DNA of 64,000 nucleotides, taken from positions 1-64,000 of the forward strand of contig JAKVAX010000009.1 of NCBI GenBank assembly GCA_022447625.1. The letters run 5' to 3'. A model generated the notes under the pieces. That model did not search any database and was not told the DNA's origin. It saw only the letters and a program-made list of their open reading frames with translations. Shown here one piece after another: positions 47,572 to 57,817 of this stretch. Source of the stretch: Flavobacteriales bacterium (lineage in GTDB: Bacteria; Bacteroidota; Bacteroidia; Flavobacteriales_D; Sanyastnellaceae). The translations under genes and the position numbers were made by a program. The stretch's first letter is position 1. Every line of letters begins with the position of its first letter.

Positions 47572-49509
47572 TCATAGCTGGATTTCAATGTAGACAGACG
47601 TTCCACGTCCTTCTTGACTCTGGATATCAATCTCACCATTGATGGCATCAACGCGACTACGAATGCTTTTCATTCCCAGACCTTCGTACTCTTTGGAAGT
47701 ATCAAACCCTCTTCCATCGTCTTCAATAGTGATAGTCAACAGATTCTCTCTTCTCACTAATTGCACCATGGTCTCTTTCGCTTGAGCGTGTTTAATGATG
47801 TTGTTGACCAACTCCATCACAATGCGATAAACCATACGTTCAAGGTGCGGCTCAAAGCGTTGCTCCATACCCATGTGCTCGAATGAAACTTCCAGTTGCT
47901 TCGCACTGTTGATGTCAGTGATCCATGAATTCAAGGCATCAATCAAGCCATAGCGCTCCAACGAACCTGGCATGAGGTTGTGACTGATTCGTCTCACCTC
48001 GCCTGAAACTTCATCCATGCTGGCAATTAATCCCTCATGGCTTTCTGCTTTACTCATGCGCATTTTCAATGCCGCTAACATTCCAGACAATCCATCATGA
48101 AGGTCTTTAGCGATTCGGATGCGCTCCTTTTCCTCACCAAGGATCATTGATTTGTAGGAAGCAATTTGCTGCTCATTGCGCAAGTTGGCCACCTTACGTT
48201 CATGCAGTTTCTTTCGCTGGGTGTAGCTGATTACTAAGAAGATGACCACCAAAAACAAGATCCCAATTCCAATCCATGCTTGGCGTTTGCCTTGAGCCTC
48301 AGAAGCAAGATCTAATCTCGTTTCTGCGATTTCTCGGTCCTTAATAGCGCTTTGATACTTCACCTCTAAATCATTGATCTGCCGCGTCTTTTCTGTATTC
48401 AGTACAGAATCTCTGTATGTCAAATGAAGGAACTTATACTCGTAGGCTTCTTCATACTTCCCCAATCCTGCCATAGTTTCTGCTAAACATTCCAATGCAT
48501 TGTTGGCTTGCTCCAGCATGTTCATCTCTACCGACTGCTCGTATGCGGATTTAAGCAATACTTCAGCTGCGTCGAGAGACCCGAATTCTAACTCACGACA
48601 CCCTAGGTTTTGTTTCGCATTCACCACATTGTAGGGGTTACCAGTGAGTTCTGCGTAGTTCAGTGTTTTACGCGCTCGGAACATAGCGCTGTCTCCCTTA
48701 CCAGCAAAGAAAAAAGCCTGGGCGAGGTTATTATTGCTCAGGTAAAGCACGTTGTAATTCCCACTCGAGATGGCCAGACGTTCCGCTTCGTAGTAGGCAA
48801 CAAAAGCAGAATCAATCTTTCCTTCGATCACGGCGTAGGCATGACCTACATTGAGCAAAGCTGAGCTGATGTCTGACTCTGACCCCACTTCCATTGAGAG
48901 GTCATAAACGCGATTGAAATAAATGAGCGCCTGATCTTGTTGACCAAGTTCCATGAGGACAGAGGCATAGTTCCCCAGAGCATAACTCAAGCGCTGCTTG
49001 TCATCGTCTTTTTCATATACCTCAATCGCGATCATATATTTTGAAGCGGCCTTGTCGAACTGCCCAAGGTAATTGTAGATCACCCCTTCATTCGTTGCAG
49101 CTGCCGCCACACCTGTGCTGTATCCAATCTTTTCGAAATGCATACTCGATTCCGCATAACGCTTGAAGGCTTCATCATAGTTTCCCTGATCACTGTTCAC
49201 GATTCCCGCGTACAACATGCACCTTCCCTTCGCAATTTGATAATTCACTTTCTCTGCCAACACCAGCGCTTGATCATAGAGCCAAATCGCAGAATCAGGT
49301 GAAGGGTATTCCAAGGCATAGGCCAGATCCACCAAGAAATCGACCTTGGTTGAATCTTCAGGTAAGGCGTCTAATTGTTTCAGGGATCCTTCAGGTAATA
49401 AATGCTGCACCCCGAGCAGATCTTTGCTATTAAAGTCTCCGTCAGAAGCGATTAGCGTTCCGCCGCTAGGCGAAAGAAAAAGAAGAAATAGAAGAATTCT
49501 AGTTGTCAT
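47572..49509 (-). CDS. TPR-containing sensor histidine kinase (NarL/DegS type)
   Basis: 645 residues: signal peptide, TPR repeats (about 60-370; for example DEAFKRYAESSMHFEKIGY, DKAASKYMIAIEVYEKD), a transmembrane helix (about 415-432), a coiled coil, HisKA_3 with H471 (DLHDGL) and a HATPase_c domain (ELVNNIIKHAQA, DDGRGF). Partners of such kinases are LuxR-type response regulators, usually next door. None is here. The gene is followed by 62 non-coding bases before the secreted protein. Confidence 0.9.
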   Translation of the reverse strand: MTTRILLFLLFLSPSGGTLIASDGDFNSKDLLGVQHLLPEGSLKQLDALPEDSTKVDFLVDLAYALEYPSPDSAIWLYDQALVLAEKVNYQIAKGRCMLYAGIVNSDQGNYDEAFKRYAESSMHFEKIGYSTGVAAAATNEGVIYNYLGQFDKAASKYMIAIEVYEKDDDKQRLSYALGNYASVLMELGQQDQALIYFNRVYDLSMEVGSESDISSALLNVGHAYAVIEGKIDSAFVAYYEAERLAISSGNYNVLYLSNNNLAQAFFFAGKGDSAMFRARKTLNYAELTGNPYNVVNAKQNLGCRELEFGSLDAAEVLLKSAYEQSVEMNMLEQANNALECLAETMAGLGKYEEAYEYKFLHLTYRDSVLNTEKTRQINDLEVKYQSAIKDREIAETRLDLASEAQGKRQAWIGIGILFLVVIFLVISYTQRKKLHERKVANLRNEQQIASYKSMILGEEKERIRIAKDLHDGLSGMLAALKMRMSKAESHEGLIASMDEVSGEVRRISHNLMPGSLERYGLIDALNSWITDINSAKQLEVSFEHMGMEQRFEPHLERMVYRIVMELVNNIIKHAQAKETMVQLVRRENLLTITIEDDGRGFDTSKEYEGLGMKSIRSRVDAINGEIDIQSQEGRGTSVYIEIQL

Positions 49510-49600
49510 AGCGCGCCATCAAATTACCAGTGCAAGGTCAAGGAACTGCAAGGTAAATTTCTACGCGAAAACTAGGAAGGGGAAAAATCAGGGAAAACCC

Positions 49601-51826
49601 TTAGTAATTATTGAGGTTAGGGAACCACTCATTGATCATGTCATTGAGCTTGTCTGGATCCAAGGGTTTGTTCATGTAGTCATCCATTCCTGCGGAGAGG
49701 CAAGACTTCTTTTCTTTGGCATCTGACGAGGCCGACATCCCGATGATCACTGGCGATTCACGGCGATTCAACATGGTCTTAATCTTGCGAGTCGCTTCAA
49801 GACCATCCATGACCGGCATTTCTAAGTCCATCAAAATCATGTCATAGTCTCCGCCCGAAATCTTTTCTAACACTTCATAGCCGTTATATGCCTTCTCAGC
49901 CCGGTACCCAAGCACAGAAAGGGTTCTGGAAACAACTGCTTGATGAATCTCATTGTCTTCAGCCACCAAGATGTTCAAATCTTTTACAGGAATCTCTTTC
50001 ACCTCATTATTATTGGCCAGAGGGGCCGTATTCATCTCACGTTCTTCCTCAGCCAAACCGCTGACCTTTTTGATGGTGGTCAGCAACTTCATTGGCTTTA
50101 CCGGCTTCGTGAGGTAGCGATTCCACAATCCTGATTGATCATCGAGAATTCCCGTGCCAATAGAAGACAACACGATTACAGGCAATTCTTCAGGGCTATA
50201 GTGCTTTCGAATCTCTTTGGTCAGCTGTTTACCATCGATTCCAGGCATCTGCATATCAAGGATACAGAAGTCGAATTTCTTGAGATTATCAAGGATCTCA
50301 AGTACCAGTTCTGGGCTATTGAATGGCGTGGCTTGGATGCCCCAATTGCTGAGTTGTTTTACCAGAATCTTCAGGTTGGTAGTGTTATCATCAACGATTA
50401 AGGCTTTTAACCCTTGCAGCCCTCCGATTTCCGAAGTAGCACCGTCTTCACCTGCCTTTTCTGTAATGATTGTAAAGAAGAAGGTAGAGCCCTTCCCTGG
50501 TATACTATTCACCCAAATACGACCACCCATTAATTGTACGATGCGTTTGCAAATGGCCTATCCAAGACCCGTTCCACCGTACTGACGAGTGGTTGAAGTA
50601 TCTGCTTGCGTAAACGACTGGAAAAGGTGGTTGATGTTTTCTGGATCAATACCGATTCCGGTGTCTTTCACAGAGAACTGAATCTGCATGAAATCGTGTT
50701 CAGTCGTCACGTGCTCTACACGCAGAAGAATCTCGCCTTTATCGGTAAATTTAATGGCGTTATTCAACAGATTGATCAAAACCTGCTTCAATCGAGTCAC
50801 ATCACCACGGATGATATTTGGTACTTCTGGCTCGAAGTACATCATGAGCTCAAGCCTCTTTTCATATGCCGTTGGACGAAGCAAGTCAACCACTTCTTCA
50901 ATGGCGTGATGGAGATCAAAGTTCTCTTGCTCCAGTTCCATCTTACCACTCTCAATCTTCGAGTAGTCAAGAATATCGTTGATGATGACCAACAGATTCT
51001 CCGAGCTGTTTCGAATCGTCTGAACATAATCTCGTTGATCCTTATCCAGCTTCGTATTCTCGAGCAAGTCAGCCATTCCCAGAATCCCGTTCATTGGCGT
51101 GCGCACCTCGTGGCTCATATTCGCCAAGAAATCTGACTTGATCTGGCTCACCTTTTCCAAGTTTCGGTTCAGCTCTAACAGCTCGTCGTTTTGCATTCCC
51201 AGCTTATTCAGCACTGGACGAATAATGAACATGAAGGCCAAGAAGAGAACCATCAGCGTGGTAATCGCCAAGGTCCAACTTAGTGTTCTCAATCGAGAAA
51301 TTTGTCCTGCTGATTCGCTTGTGTATTGATACACCACGCGATTCATCAGGTCTTGGTACTGATCGTCTTTGCGAAGGATATTGGTAATGGCTGAGTCACA
51401 ATCCTGACCATTGTTGTCTAAGATAGTGCGCACATTGTCTTTAAGCTCAAAGAACACCGGACGAACTTCATTAAAGAGCGCCTTAATTTCAGTGCTATTT
51501 TCCCCATCGATATCGAAGAGCTCTGAACCTTGCAGCAGTGCACGGTGACTATCTTCCCAATGTTTTGAAACCGTTCGGAGTTCATTAACCTCATCTTGAG
51601 TTACTTCTCCAGCTTCAGATTGGTATCGGATTTCGAGGGAAAGCTTAGCGATTTGTTGAACGTACGTTCGTTGTCTACCGGCGATGTTAATCTCCATCCC
51701 AGAGTGTTCTTGATCTGAAAGGTGACTATGAAAGATCAACTGAGACGTCAAGATCAAGATGATGACCGACGACAGAAATAATATATAGTTTCTTGAATAG
51801 TTAACCCGCTGCGACATGTGTTCCAA
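49601..51826 (-). pseudogene. hybrid histidine kinase broken by an in-frame TAG
   Basis: One reading frame across 742 codons with a single TAG at 50558-50560. Upstream: N-terminal membrane segment, a PilJ/NarX-like periplasmic sensor ([14 protein letters not shown]), a second helix, HisKA ([11 protein letters not shown]) and HATPase_c to GGTGLG. Downstream: AICKRIVQLMGGRIWVNS, two receiver domains (ILDMQMPGIDG and ILMDLEMPVMDG). Homologues have Leu at the stop position (GTGLGLAI), so a one-base change (TTG to TAG) explains it. ATG 50530, 28 bases past the TAG, could restart translation of the receiver pair. Alternatives are a recent nonsense mutation, a sequence error or read-through. Confidence 0.88.
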
Positions 51827-51870
51827 ATCCCGGTAAATGCAAATGTACCGAGTTTTTGTGGTTTATATGC

Positions 51871-53931
51871 CTACAAGGATTCTTCGACGCGAGAGCTGAG
51901 CGTTTGTCTCAAGATATCGAGCTGAATCGGCTTAGTGATAAATCCAGTCATTCCCACCTCAAGACAACGTTCTTCGTCTTCTTTTAGGGCATTAGCAGTC
52001 ATTGCAATGACTTCTGGAATCGATCCAAGGATGTTCTCACCCGTGAGTATATGACGTGTTGTTTCCAGTCCATCCATTTCAGGCATTTGGAGATCCATGA
52101 AGACGATATCCACTTCGTTCTCAGCCAAGATTTCTAGCGCCTCTACCCCGTTATTGGCCATTAATGGCTTGATTCCGAAATTCTGGAGCATCAATGAAAT
52201 CACTTGTTGATTCACCAAGTTATCTTCCGCCACCAAGACTCTCAATTGGTCGACGTTGACTACTTTATTGGGTGCTTTTTTTGCTAGCGCGGAATCAGTG
52301 TCCTCACCTTCCTTGAGTGGAATTTGAAACGCGAAGGTTGATCCGTGTTCTACGGTTGATTTTACCGTGATGTCACCTGACATCAGGTTGACCAATCGTT
52401 TCGAAATCGCTAGTCCAAGACCAGTTCCTCCATACTTTCGTGTGGTACTTGAATCCACTTGAGAGAATGACTCAAATAGCTTCTCAAGTTTATCGTTGGC
52501 AATACCAATCCCAGTGTCTTGCACTTTGAATCGAAGGTCGTAAACATCTCCCCGCTTTCCTCGAAGTTCGGCAGTAATAGAGACGCTTCCTGTTTCAGTG
52601 AACTTGACTGCGTTTCCAAGGAGATTGATCAGAACCTGTCTAATTCGCGTAGAGTCACCTTTGAGGAAGCGAGGGATGTCTTTCCGAATAATGCTATTCA
52701 AGCTCAAGCTCTTCGTTTCCGCCATTGGTGCCAAAATGCGCATCACATCACGTACCATCTCATGGAGATCGAAATTCTCTTGTTCGAGCTCAACCTTACC
52801 ACTTTCAATCTTTGAGAAATCGAGAATATCATTAATAATGACCAAGAGGTTTTCACCACTGGTCTTAATGGTATCTACAAATTCGTTTTGCTCGTTAGTA
52901 AGACGAGTCTGCGACAGCAGTTCTGTCATCCCAATCACACCATTCATCGGTGTACGAATCTCGTGGCTCATCGTGGCCAGGAACTCACTCTTTGCAATCG
53001 CTGCTTGCTCTGCTTCTTCCTTCGCTCGAATCATCTCTTGTTTCGCTGCGAAGTCGTCAGAAATATCACGAATACGGTAAACTAGGTAATCTTTCTCGAA
53101 ACGATGGATATAACTAATTTGAATGACGGCATCGAACTCTGTTCCGTTTTTGCGCTTCATGGTAATTTCATCATTCCAGAAACGATCACGGACAAGGTGA
53201 CCAATACCTTCTTGATCTTCTTCTTCCGTCAAACGGTGTTTACGTAAATCAGAAATATCCAATCCTGGAAGCTCTTCTGGAGTATATCCAAAGAGTTCTT
53301 CGGCCTTATCAGTTGCTTCGTGGATGATCCCTTCCCAATCTGTCAAGAAGATGGCGTCTTCTGTTTTTGACACAATGGTTTGAAGTAGCTCCTTCTGGAA
53401 CTTCATACTCCGCTGAAAGGCAGTTTTCGAGCGAACAATGGCCAGAATCAATATTGAACTCCCCATCATCGCCGAGATGATCATAACGCTATTGGTCGAT
53501 TCATCCACAATCGTTGCACAAAGAAGAATCAACAAGGAATTCGAAAAACTCAAATAATAGATCGCTTGTTTCACTGATCTAAATGAAATCGCAATGGCCT
53601 GAAGAGTCAGGAACAATGCAATAACATAATTGAATTCAAGGTTGTGCTGCGCTGCGACAAAGAGAGTTTGTGCGGTAACAAGGTAAAACAAACCACTGGC
53701 TGCGACATACAGCACTTTCGGTCGAAGGCGTTTATTGAAGCTTATAAGGTAAACGACGATAGAGGTAACGAATACCACTGCACGGTCCCAGATCAGCTCG
53801 TTCTTTCCGGGGTAGATATAAAGAAATATCACTCCGAACATCACAGAGATCACGATCCCGATGAGGCTCATCATACGGTAGAAGGAAATCCCACTACCAG
53901 CTCTTCGATATGAGGCGAGCATGCCTTGCAT
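51871..53931 (-). CDS. membrane-bound PAS hybrid histidine kinase
   Basis: About 686 residues from the ATG at 53931 (or 53922). The longer start at 54090 overlaps the divergent DUF2279 gene. A membrane region of six helices (about 20-190) is followed by a PAS domain (about 205-330, with TDWEGIIHEATDKAEELFGY), HisKA (MSHEIRTPMNG), HATPase_c with intact GGTGLGLAI, and one receiver (VFMDLQMP). It is next to, and similar in its kinase core to, the interrupted kinase, so the two may be tandem paralogues with different sensors. No output protein is adjacent. Confidence 0.88.
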   Translation of the reverse strand: MQGMLASYRRAGSGISFYRMMSLIGIVISVMFGVIFLYIYPGKNELIWDRAVVFVTSIVVYLISFNKRLRPKVLYVAASGLFYLVTAQTLFVAAQHNLEFNYVIALFLTLQAIAISFRSVKQAIYYLSFSNSLLILLCATIVDESTNSVMIISAMMGSSILILAIVRSKTAFQRSMKFQKELLQTIVSKTEDAIFLTDWEGIIHEATDKAEELFGYTPEELPGLDISDLRKHRLTEEEDQEGIGHLVRDRFWNDEITMKRKNGTEFDAVIQISYIHRFEKDYLVYRIRDISDDFAAKQEMIRAKEEAEQAAIAKSEFLATMSHEIRTPMNGVIGMTELLSQTRLTNEQNEFVDTIKTSGENLLVIINDILDFSKIESGKVELEQENFDLHEMVRDVMRILAPMAETKSLSLNSIIRKDIPRFLKGDSTRIRQVLINLLGNAVKFTETGSVSITAELRGKRGDVYDLRFKVQDTGIGIANDKLEKLFESFSQVDSSTTRKYGGTGLGLAISKRLVNLMSGDITVKSTVEHGSTFAFQIPLKEGEDTDSALAKKAPNKVVNVDQLRVLVAEDNLVNQQVISLMLQNFGIKPLMANNGVEALEILAENEVDIVFMDLQMPEMDGLETTRHILTGENILGSIPEVIAMTANALKEDEERCLEVGMTGFITKPIQLDILRQTLSSRVEESL
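52282..52294. repeat. 13-bp interspersed word
   Basis: TGCTAGCGCGGAA, one mismatch from the consensus. It lies in the hybrid kinase gene and encodes SALA in another frame than the ASAE copies. Confidence 0.7.
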
Positions 53932-54016
53932 TACATTTCGTTTTTCACCAGTCTCGAGGTAACTTGTTCCCCGAAGTCGAAAAAACAATAGTACCTCATA
54001 TATCCAGGCTACACCA

Positions 54017-54943
54017 ATGAAATGCATGCATCTAAGGGCATTTCGGATTTGTCTTACGCTGGCACTTATCACAGTACTACAGAGTAGCACTAGCGCACAG
54101 CTTGACGTCCAAGAACCTTCGTTTCAACCGAAGCGTTTCTATCCGCTAGCGGCAACGGGTGGATCATTGGTGGTTGGTTCGCTATCAGGACTGTATGTGT
54201 TATGGTATAGCGATTATGAGCAACAAAAGTTTCATTTCTTCAATGATAATGCTGAATGGTTGCAGATGGATAAGGTGGGACATTCAATCTCCACCTACTA
54301 CATCAGCTCACTTAGTTATCATTCGCTCAAATGGAGCGGTGTAGAGGAAAAAAAAGCGCTCATTACCAGTGGTGCAATCGGAGTAGGCTATCTCACCGCC
54401 GTGGAAGTCATGGACGGATTTTCAGCAGGTTGGGGATTCAGCACCGGAGATATGATGGCCAATGTGGGAGGAAGTGCATTGTTCATTGCGCAGCAAGGCA
54501 TCTGGAAAGAACAACGGCTGAAACTGAAGTATAATTTCCTCCCTACGGAGTATCCCGACTATCGCCCGAATGTTTTAGGCAGCTCCTTCATTGAACAGTC
54601 ACTCAAAGACTACAACGGTCAGGCTTATTGGATCACCACGAATCCCGCAAAATGGAATATGAGTGACCGATGGCCAAAATGGTTCGATCTAGCGTTTGGA
54701 TACAGTGCAGATGGTATGACAGGAGGCTTTGAAAATGTGTTCCCGTCGATTCCTGAGGGAGAGCCCACTCCCGACTTTCAACGAACACGTCAATTCTATC
54801 TATCGCTAGATATCGACTTAAACGAGCTTCCTGCGCAGCGCAGTTGGTTCCGTGCTTTTCGAAGAGTGATTGGGTTTGTGAAGATTCCAGCCCCGGCAAT
54901 TGGGGTGAACTCAAACGGAGAGTTATTGCTCGGAATTCGGTAG
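54017..54943 (+). CDS. DUF2279-family protein
   Basis: 308 residues (or 305 from the ATG at 54026). A signal peptide is followed by the DUF2279 landmarks (DKVGHSISTYYISSLSYHSLKWSG, residues about 84-107, then SAGWGFSTGDMMANVGGSALF). The C-terminal 130 residues contain a barrel-like end. The family is annotated as putative periplasmic or outer-membrane protein of unknown function. The 3' end overlaps the convergent nuclease-fold gene by 21 bases. Confidence 0.78.
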   Translation: MKCMHLRAFRICLTLALITVLQSSTSAQLDVQEPSFQPKRFYPLAATGGSLVVGSLSGLYVLWYSDYEQQKFHFFNDNAEWLQMDKVGHSISTYYISSLSYHSLKWSGVEEKKALITSGAIGVGYLTAVEVMDGFSAGWGFSTGDMMANVGGSALFIAQQGIWKEQRLKLKYNFLPTEYPDYRPNVLGSSFIEQSLKDYNGQAYWITTNPAKWNMSDRWPKWFDLAFGYSADGMTGGFENVFPSIPEGEPTPDFQRTRQFYLSLDIDLNELPAQRSWFRAFRRVIGFVKIPAPAIGVNSNGELLLGIR

Positions 54944-55900
54944 TTCTTCCACCTTAATTCGCATGAATACAGCAAGGTGGTCACTATACCCTCCTACATA
55001 CCTTCTTCCAACGTAGGTGCGATTGGGTTTGACTTTATTGCTTCTTGCCATCTTGTAAATGGTATCCCCCTCATCAAAGAGGCGCATACGCTCTTTGTAC
55101 ACTTGCAGCGCCCCTTTGTTCAATAGGTTCCCAGTCACGATGAACATGTCAAAGAGGAACCATTCGTCTTCATGGGAAACGCTTCCCCATTGACGCTTGC
55201 TTATGGGCCAACCGAGATTCACTAGGGCTTGATCTCCGTGCCCGTTCTCCCCTGCCTTAAGCACATGGCGTAGGCTAGCATCATGTGGTTGATCATTGAA
55301 ATCTCCCATGATGATGATACGAGCATCGGGCTCTTTGTATTGAATATTATTGATCTCTTCACGCAGTGCTGTTGCCGCTGCTAGACGTTTGTATTCCGTC
55401 TTTTCTTTTCCAGCTCTTCGAGAAGGCCAATGATTTATGAAGAGGTGAACCTTGTCACCATTGATCATTCTTCCCCAGACGTACATGATGTCTCGGGCAT
55501 TGAATTCCTCGCCAGTGAGGCGTTCGAAGTTGATCATTCGGTGCCCATCGTATTCAAATGCGTTTTTGCTGTAAGCCAAGGCGACATCGATACCGCGCAC
55601 GTCTCTTGACTCTGCGTGCACGATGCCATACTCTTCATGGTCTAGATCTCGATGCTCAAGTAGGTCTTCTATCACCTTTCGGTTCTCCACTTCAGCAAAA
55701 CCGATAAACGCTGGAAGTGTATGGCGAAGTCCCATACCCTTGATGACCTCCGCTAAGTTTTCGATTTTATCGTGGTAGCGGTATTCATCCCACTTCATTT
55801 CACCGTGTGGAGTAAACGCCTCATCGTTCTTACGAGGGTTGTTTTTGACGTCGAAGAAATTCTCGACGTTATAGAAAGCTACGGTGAAATCCCAGCTCAT
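54923..55900 (-). CDS. endonuclease/exonuclease/phosphatase-fold protein (cytoplasmic)
   Basis: 325 residues of the EEP superfamily: FYNVENFFDVKNNP (residues 9-22), GFAEVENRKVIEDL, HWPSRRAGKEKTEYKR, and IMGDFNDQP with catalytic Asp and Asn, then YVGGYSDHLAVF at the C-terminus. No signal peptide is seen, unlike the relative at 62485. EEP enzymes cut nucleic acids or phosphodiester lipids; the substrate is unknown. It overlaps the HerA-like gene by one base (TAATG), so the two are probably translated together. Confidence 0.85.
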   Translation of the reverse strand: MSWDFTVAFYNVENFFDVKNNPRKNDEAFTPHGEMKWDEYRYHDKIENLAEVIKGMGLRHTLPAFIGFAEVENRKVIEDLLEHRDLDHEEYGIVHAESRDVRGIDVALAYSKNAFEYDGHRMINFERLTGEEFNARDIMYVWGRMINGDKVHLFINHWPSRRAGKEKTEYKRLAAATALREEINNIQYKEPDARIIIMGDFNDQPHDASLRHVLKAGENGHGDQALVNLGWPISKRQWGSVSHEDEWFLFDMFIVTGNLLNKGALQVYKERMRLFDEGDTIYKMARSNKVKPNRTYVGRRYVGGYSDHLAVFMRIKVEELPNSEQ

Positions 55901-57441
55901 TACTTCTTCAGAATTCCGAGGAGTCCTCGAGTGATTTCACGAACGATCGTGCGACCTAGCTGGCGTACCATGGTATTCTTTGACATCTCCTCTACGAAGC
56001 TCTTCTCTTTCATACTGCTTCTACGTCTTGAACCTCCCGACTTGCGCTCTTCTTCCTTTTTTGCCTCCTCTACTTTCGCTTTCTCAGCCGCATTCTTCAT
56101 CTTTTCTGTCAAGATTTCGTAAGCTGACTCCTTGTCAATTTCTTCGTTGTAGTAGCGAATGATATCAGAGCTATTGACGATGTCTTTGATTTCAGTCTTG
56201 GTCAAAACATCCATTCTCGTTTTTGGTGCACATAGGAGCGTCGCGGCCAGCGGAGTTGGAATACCCTTTTCATTCAATGCCGTAATGAACGCTTCTCCAA
56301 TACCCAGAGAAGTCAGGGTTTCGTCAGTATTATAGAAATTAGATATGGGGTAGTTCTCTGCAGTTTTCTTGATGGCTTTACGGTCTTTCGCCGTGAATGC
56401 ACGAAGTGCATGTTGAACTTTCAAACCGAGCTGTCCTAGAACAGCATCTGGAATGTCTGTTGGGTCTTGGGTACAGAAGTATACTCCCACTCCTTTTGAA
56501 CGAATGAGTTTGATGATCGCTTCGATTTGTTCCAAGAGCGCATCACTCGCTTCTTTGAATACCAAGTGAGCCTCATCAATGAAGATGCAGAGTTCAGGTT
56601 CGTCTTTATCTCCTTGTTCAGGGAAGGTATTATACACCTCAGCTAACAAGCTCAACATAAAGGTTGAGAAAAGTTTCGGACGATCTTGAATATCTGTCAA
56701 TCGTAAGATGGAGATCATACCGCGATCACCAGCTTTGCGACAAAGGTCTTTGACCTCAAACGAACGTTCCCCAAAGAAGGTATCTGCCCCTTGTTGCTCG
56801 ATCTCGACGATCTTTCGGCTGATGGCACCTATAGAAGCAGGAGAAATGAATCCATATTCTGAGGTAAATTCTTTCTTACCATCTTCCATGACATACTTGA
56901 GCGTTTGCTTGACATCTTTGAGGTCAACCAGTGGCATGTTGTTGTCATCGCAATACTTGAAGACCACCGCCATAACACCAGACTGTGTGTCATTCAGATC
57001 AAGGATCTTCGAGAACAAAACAGGTCCGAATTCAGAGACAGTTGCCCGCATTTTTGCTCCGGGCTCTCCTGAAATGGAAAGGAGTTCGATTGGCATTGCT
57101 CCGGGGTTATATTCCTCTCCAATTGCGCCTTGACGCCAAACAATGTGGTCATTGTTTTCCCCTGGCTGGGCAAGTCCAGACAGGTCTCCCTTAAGGTCCA
57201 TCAAAAGACATGGAATTCCTTTTAAAGAGAGGCGTTCAGCCATTACCTGCAATGTTTTCGTCTTACCGGTTCCCGTGGCTCCGGCGATTAGGCCGTGACG
57301 GTTCAGGGTCTTCAATGGAATCTTCACTTGAGCGCCTTCTACAGGTTCTCCATCAAGCATAGCTACACCGAGCAGCAAGCTATCTCTCTTGAAGGTGTTT
57401 CCTTCAATGACATATTGTGCGAATTCTTCTTTATTCGACAT
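55900..57441 (-). CDS. HerA-like ATPase (DUF853 family)
   Basis: 513 residues from the ATG at 57441. Walker A is GATGTGKT (54-61), and Walker B is LCIFIDEAHLVF near residue 300. A basic, Lys/Ser-rich linker (about 460-480) precedes a C-terminal segment with ARG-rich ends. DUF853 proteins are HerA/FtsK-type ATPases that are thought to move DNA or work with nucleases. Joining it to an EEP-fold gene is suggestive, but no function is established. The earlier in-frame ATG at 57480 is within the terminator region and less likely. Confidence 0.82.
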   Translation of the reverse strand: MSNKEEFAQYVIEGNTFKRDSLLLGVAMLDGEPVEGAQVKIPLKTLNRHGLIAGATGTGKTKTLQVMAERLSLKGIPCLLMDLKGDLSGLAQPGENNDHIVWRQGAIGEEYNPGAMPIELLSISGEPGAKMRATVSEFGPVLFSKILDLNDTQSGVMAVVFKYCDDNNMPLVDLKDVKQTLKYVMEDGKKEFTSEYGFISPASIGAISRKIVEIEQQGADTFFGERSFEVKDLCRKAGDRGMISILRLTDIQDRPKLFSTFMLSLLAEVYNTFPEQGDKDEPELCIFIDEAHLVFKEASDALLEQIEAIIKLIRSKGVGVYFCTQDPTDIPDAVLGQLGLKVQHALRAFTAKDRKAIKKTAENYPISNFYNTDETLTSLGIGEAFITALNEKGIPTPLAATLLCAPKTRMDVLTKTEIKDIVNSSDIIRYYNEEIDKESAYEILTEKMKNAAEKAKVEEAKKEEERKSGGSRRRSSMKEKSFVEEMSKNTMVRQLGRTIVREITRGLLGILKK

Positions 57442-57485
57442 GGGTCTTGGAATGAATGCGCTGCAATTTCGGGAATTCATGCAAC

Positions 57486-57514
57486 AAAAAACCCCGGGAG
57501 GCCCGGGGTTTTTT
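57486..57514. terminator. strong bidirectional-looking terminator
   Basis: A 13-base stem, six A followed by CCCCGGG against CCCGGGG followed by six T (57486-57498 with 57502-57514), with the loop AGG. It lies after the stop of the small-protein operon read on the minus strand and separates it from the HerA-like gene. Confidence 0.93.
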
Positions 57515-57530
57515 AGTTAAAAGCGATTGC

Positions 57531-57791
57531 TTACTTAGAAGCAGCCCACTTGCGGATCTCAGTGCGGAACCACTCGTCAGCAGCCTCAGTCCACTTAAAG
57601 TTTTCGCGAACGTAAGACATAGTATCCTTTTCGATATCAGTGTAAGAATCACCGTCTTTCACTGCGTCTAGTAGCTGTGCTGCATCATCTTTGGAGATGC
57701 GTCCGTCACCAGCTCCTGAAGTCAATTTTTCTGCAAGTTCGATGATCTCACCATCGTACTTCTTACCGTCGATTGTTTTGTAGTATCCCAT
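57531..57791 (-). CDS. small acidic protein, EF-hand-like loop
   Basis: 86 residues. The phrase GAGDGRISKDDAAQLLDAVKDG (27-48) resembles one EF-hand loop with Asp, Gly and Asp positions, and a helix follows with KWTEAADEWFRTEIRKW. No signal peptide. I do not recognise a named family. It is the last gene of an operon and is followed by the strong terminator, which suggests it is well expressed. Confidence 0.65.
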   Translation of the reverse strand: MGYYKTIDGKKYDGEIIELAEKLTSGAGDGRISKDDAAQLLDAVKDGDSYTDIEKDTMSYVRENFKWTEAADEWFRTEIRKWAASK

Positions 57792-57817
57792 TGTAAATTG
57801 ATTTTGTGGTTTTCACA

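Noticed and set aside
50558-50560. Recoded TAG (pyrrolysine or suppressor)
   Set aside because: TAG is used as an ordinary stop in several intact genes here, for example at 124-126 and 11668-11670, so genome-wide recoding is unlikely.
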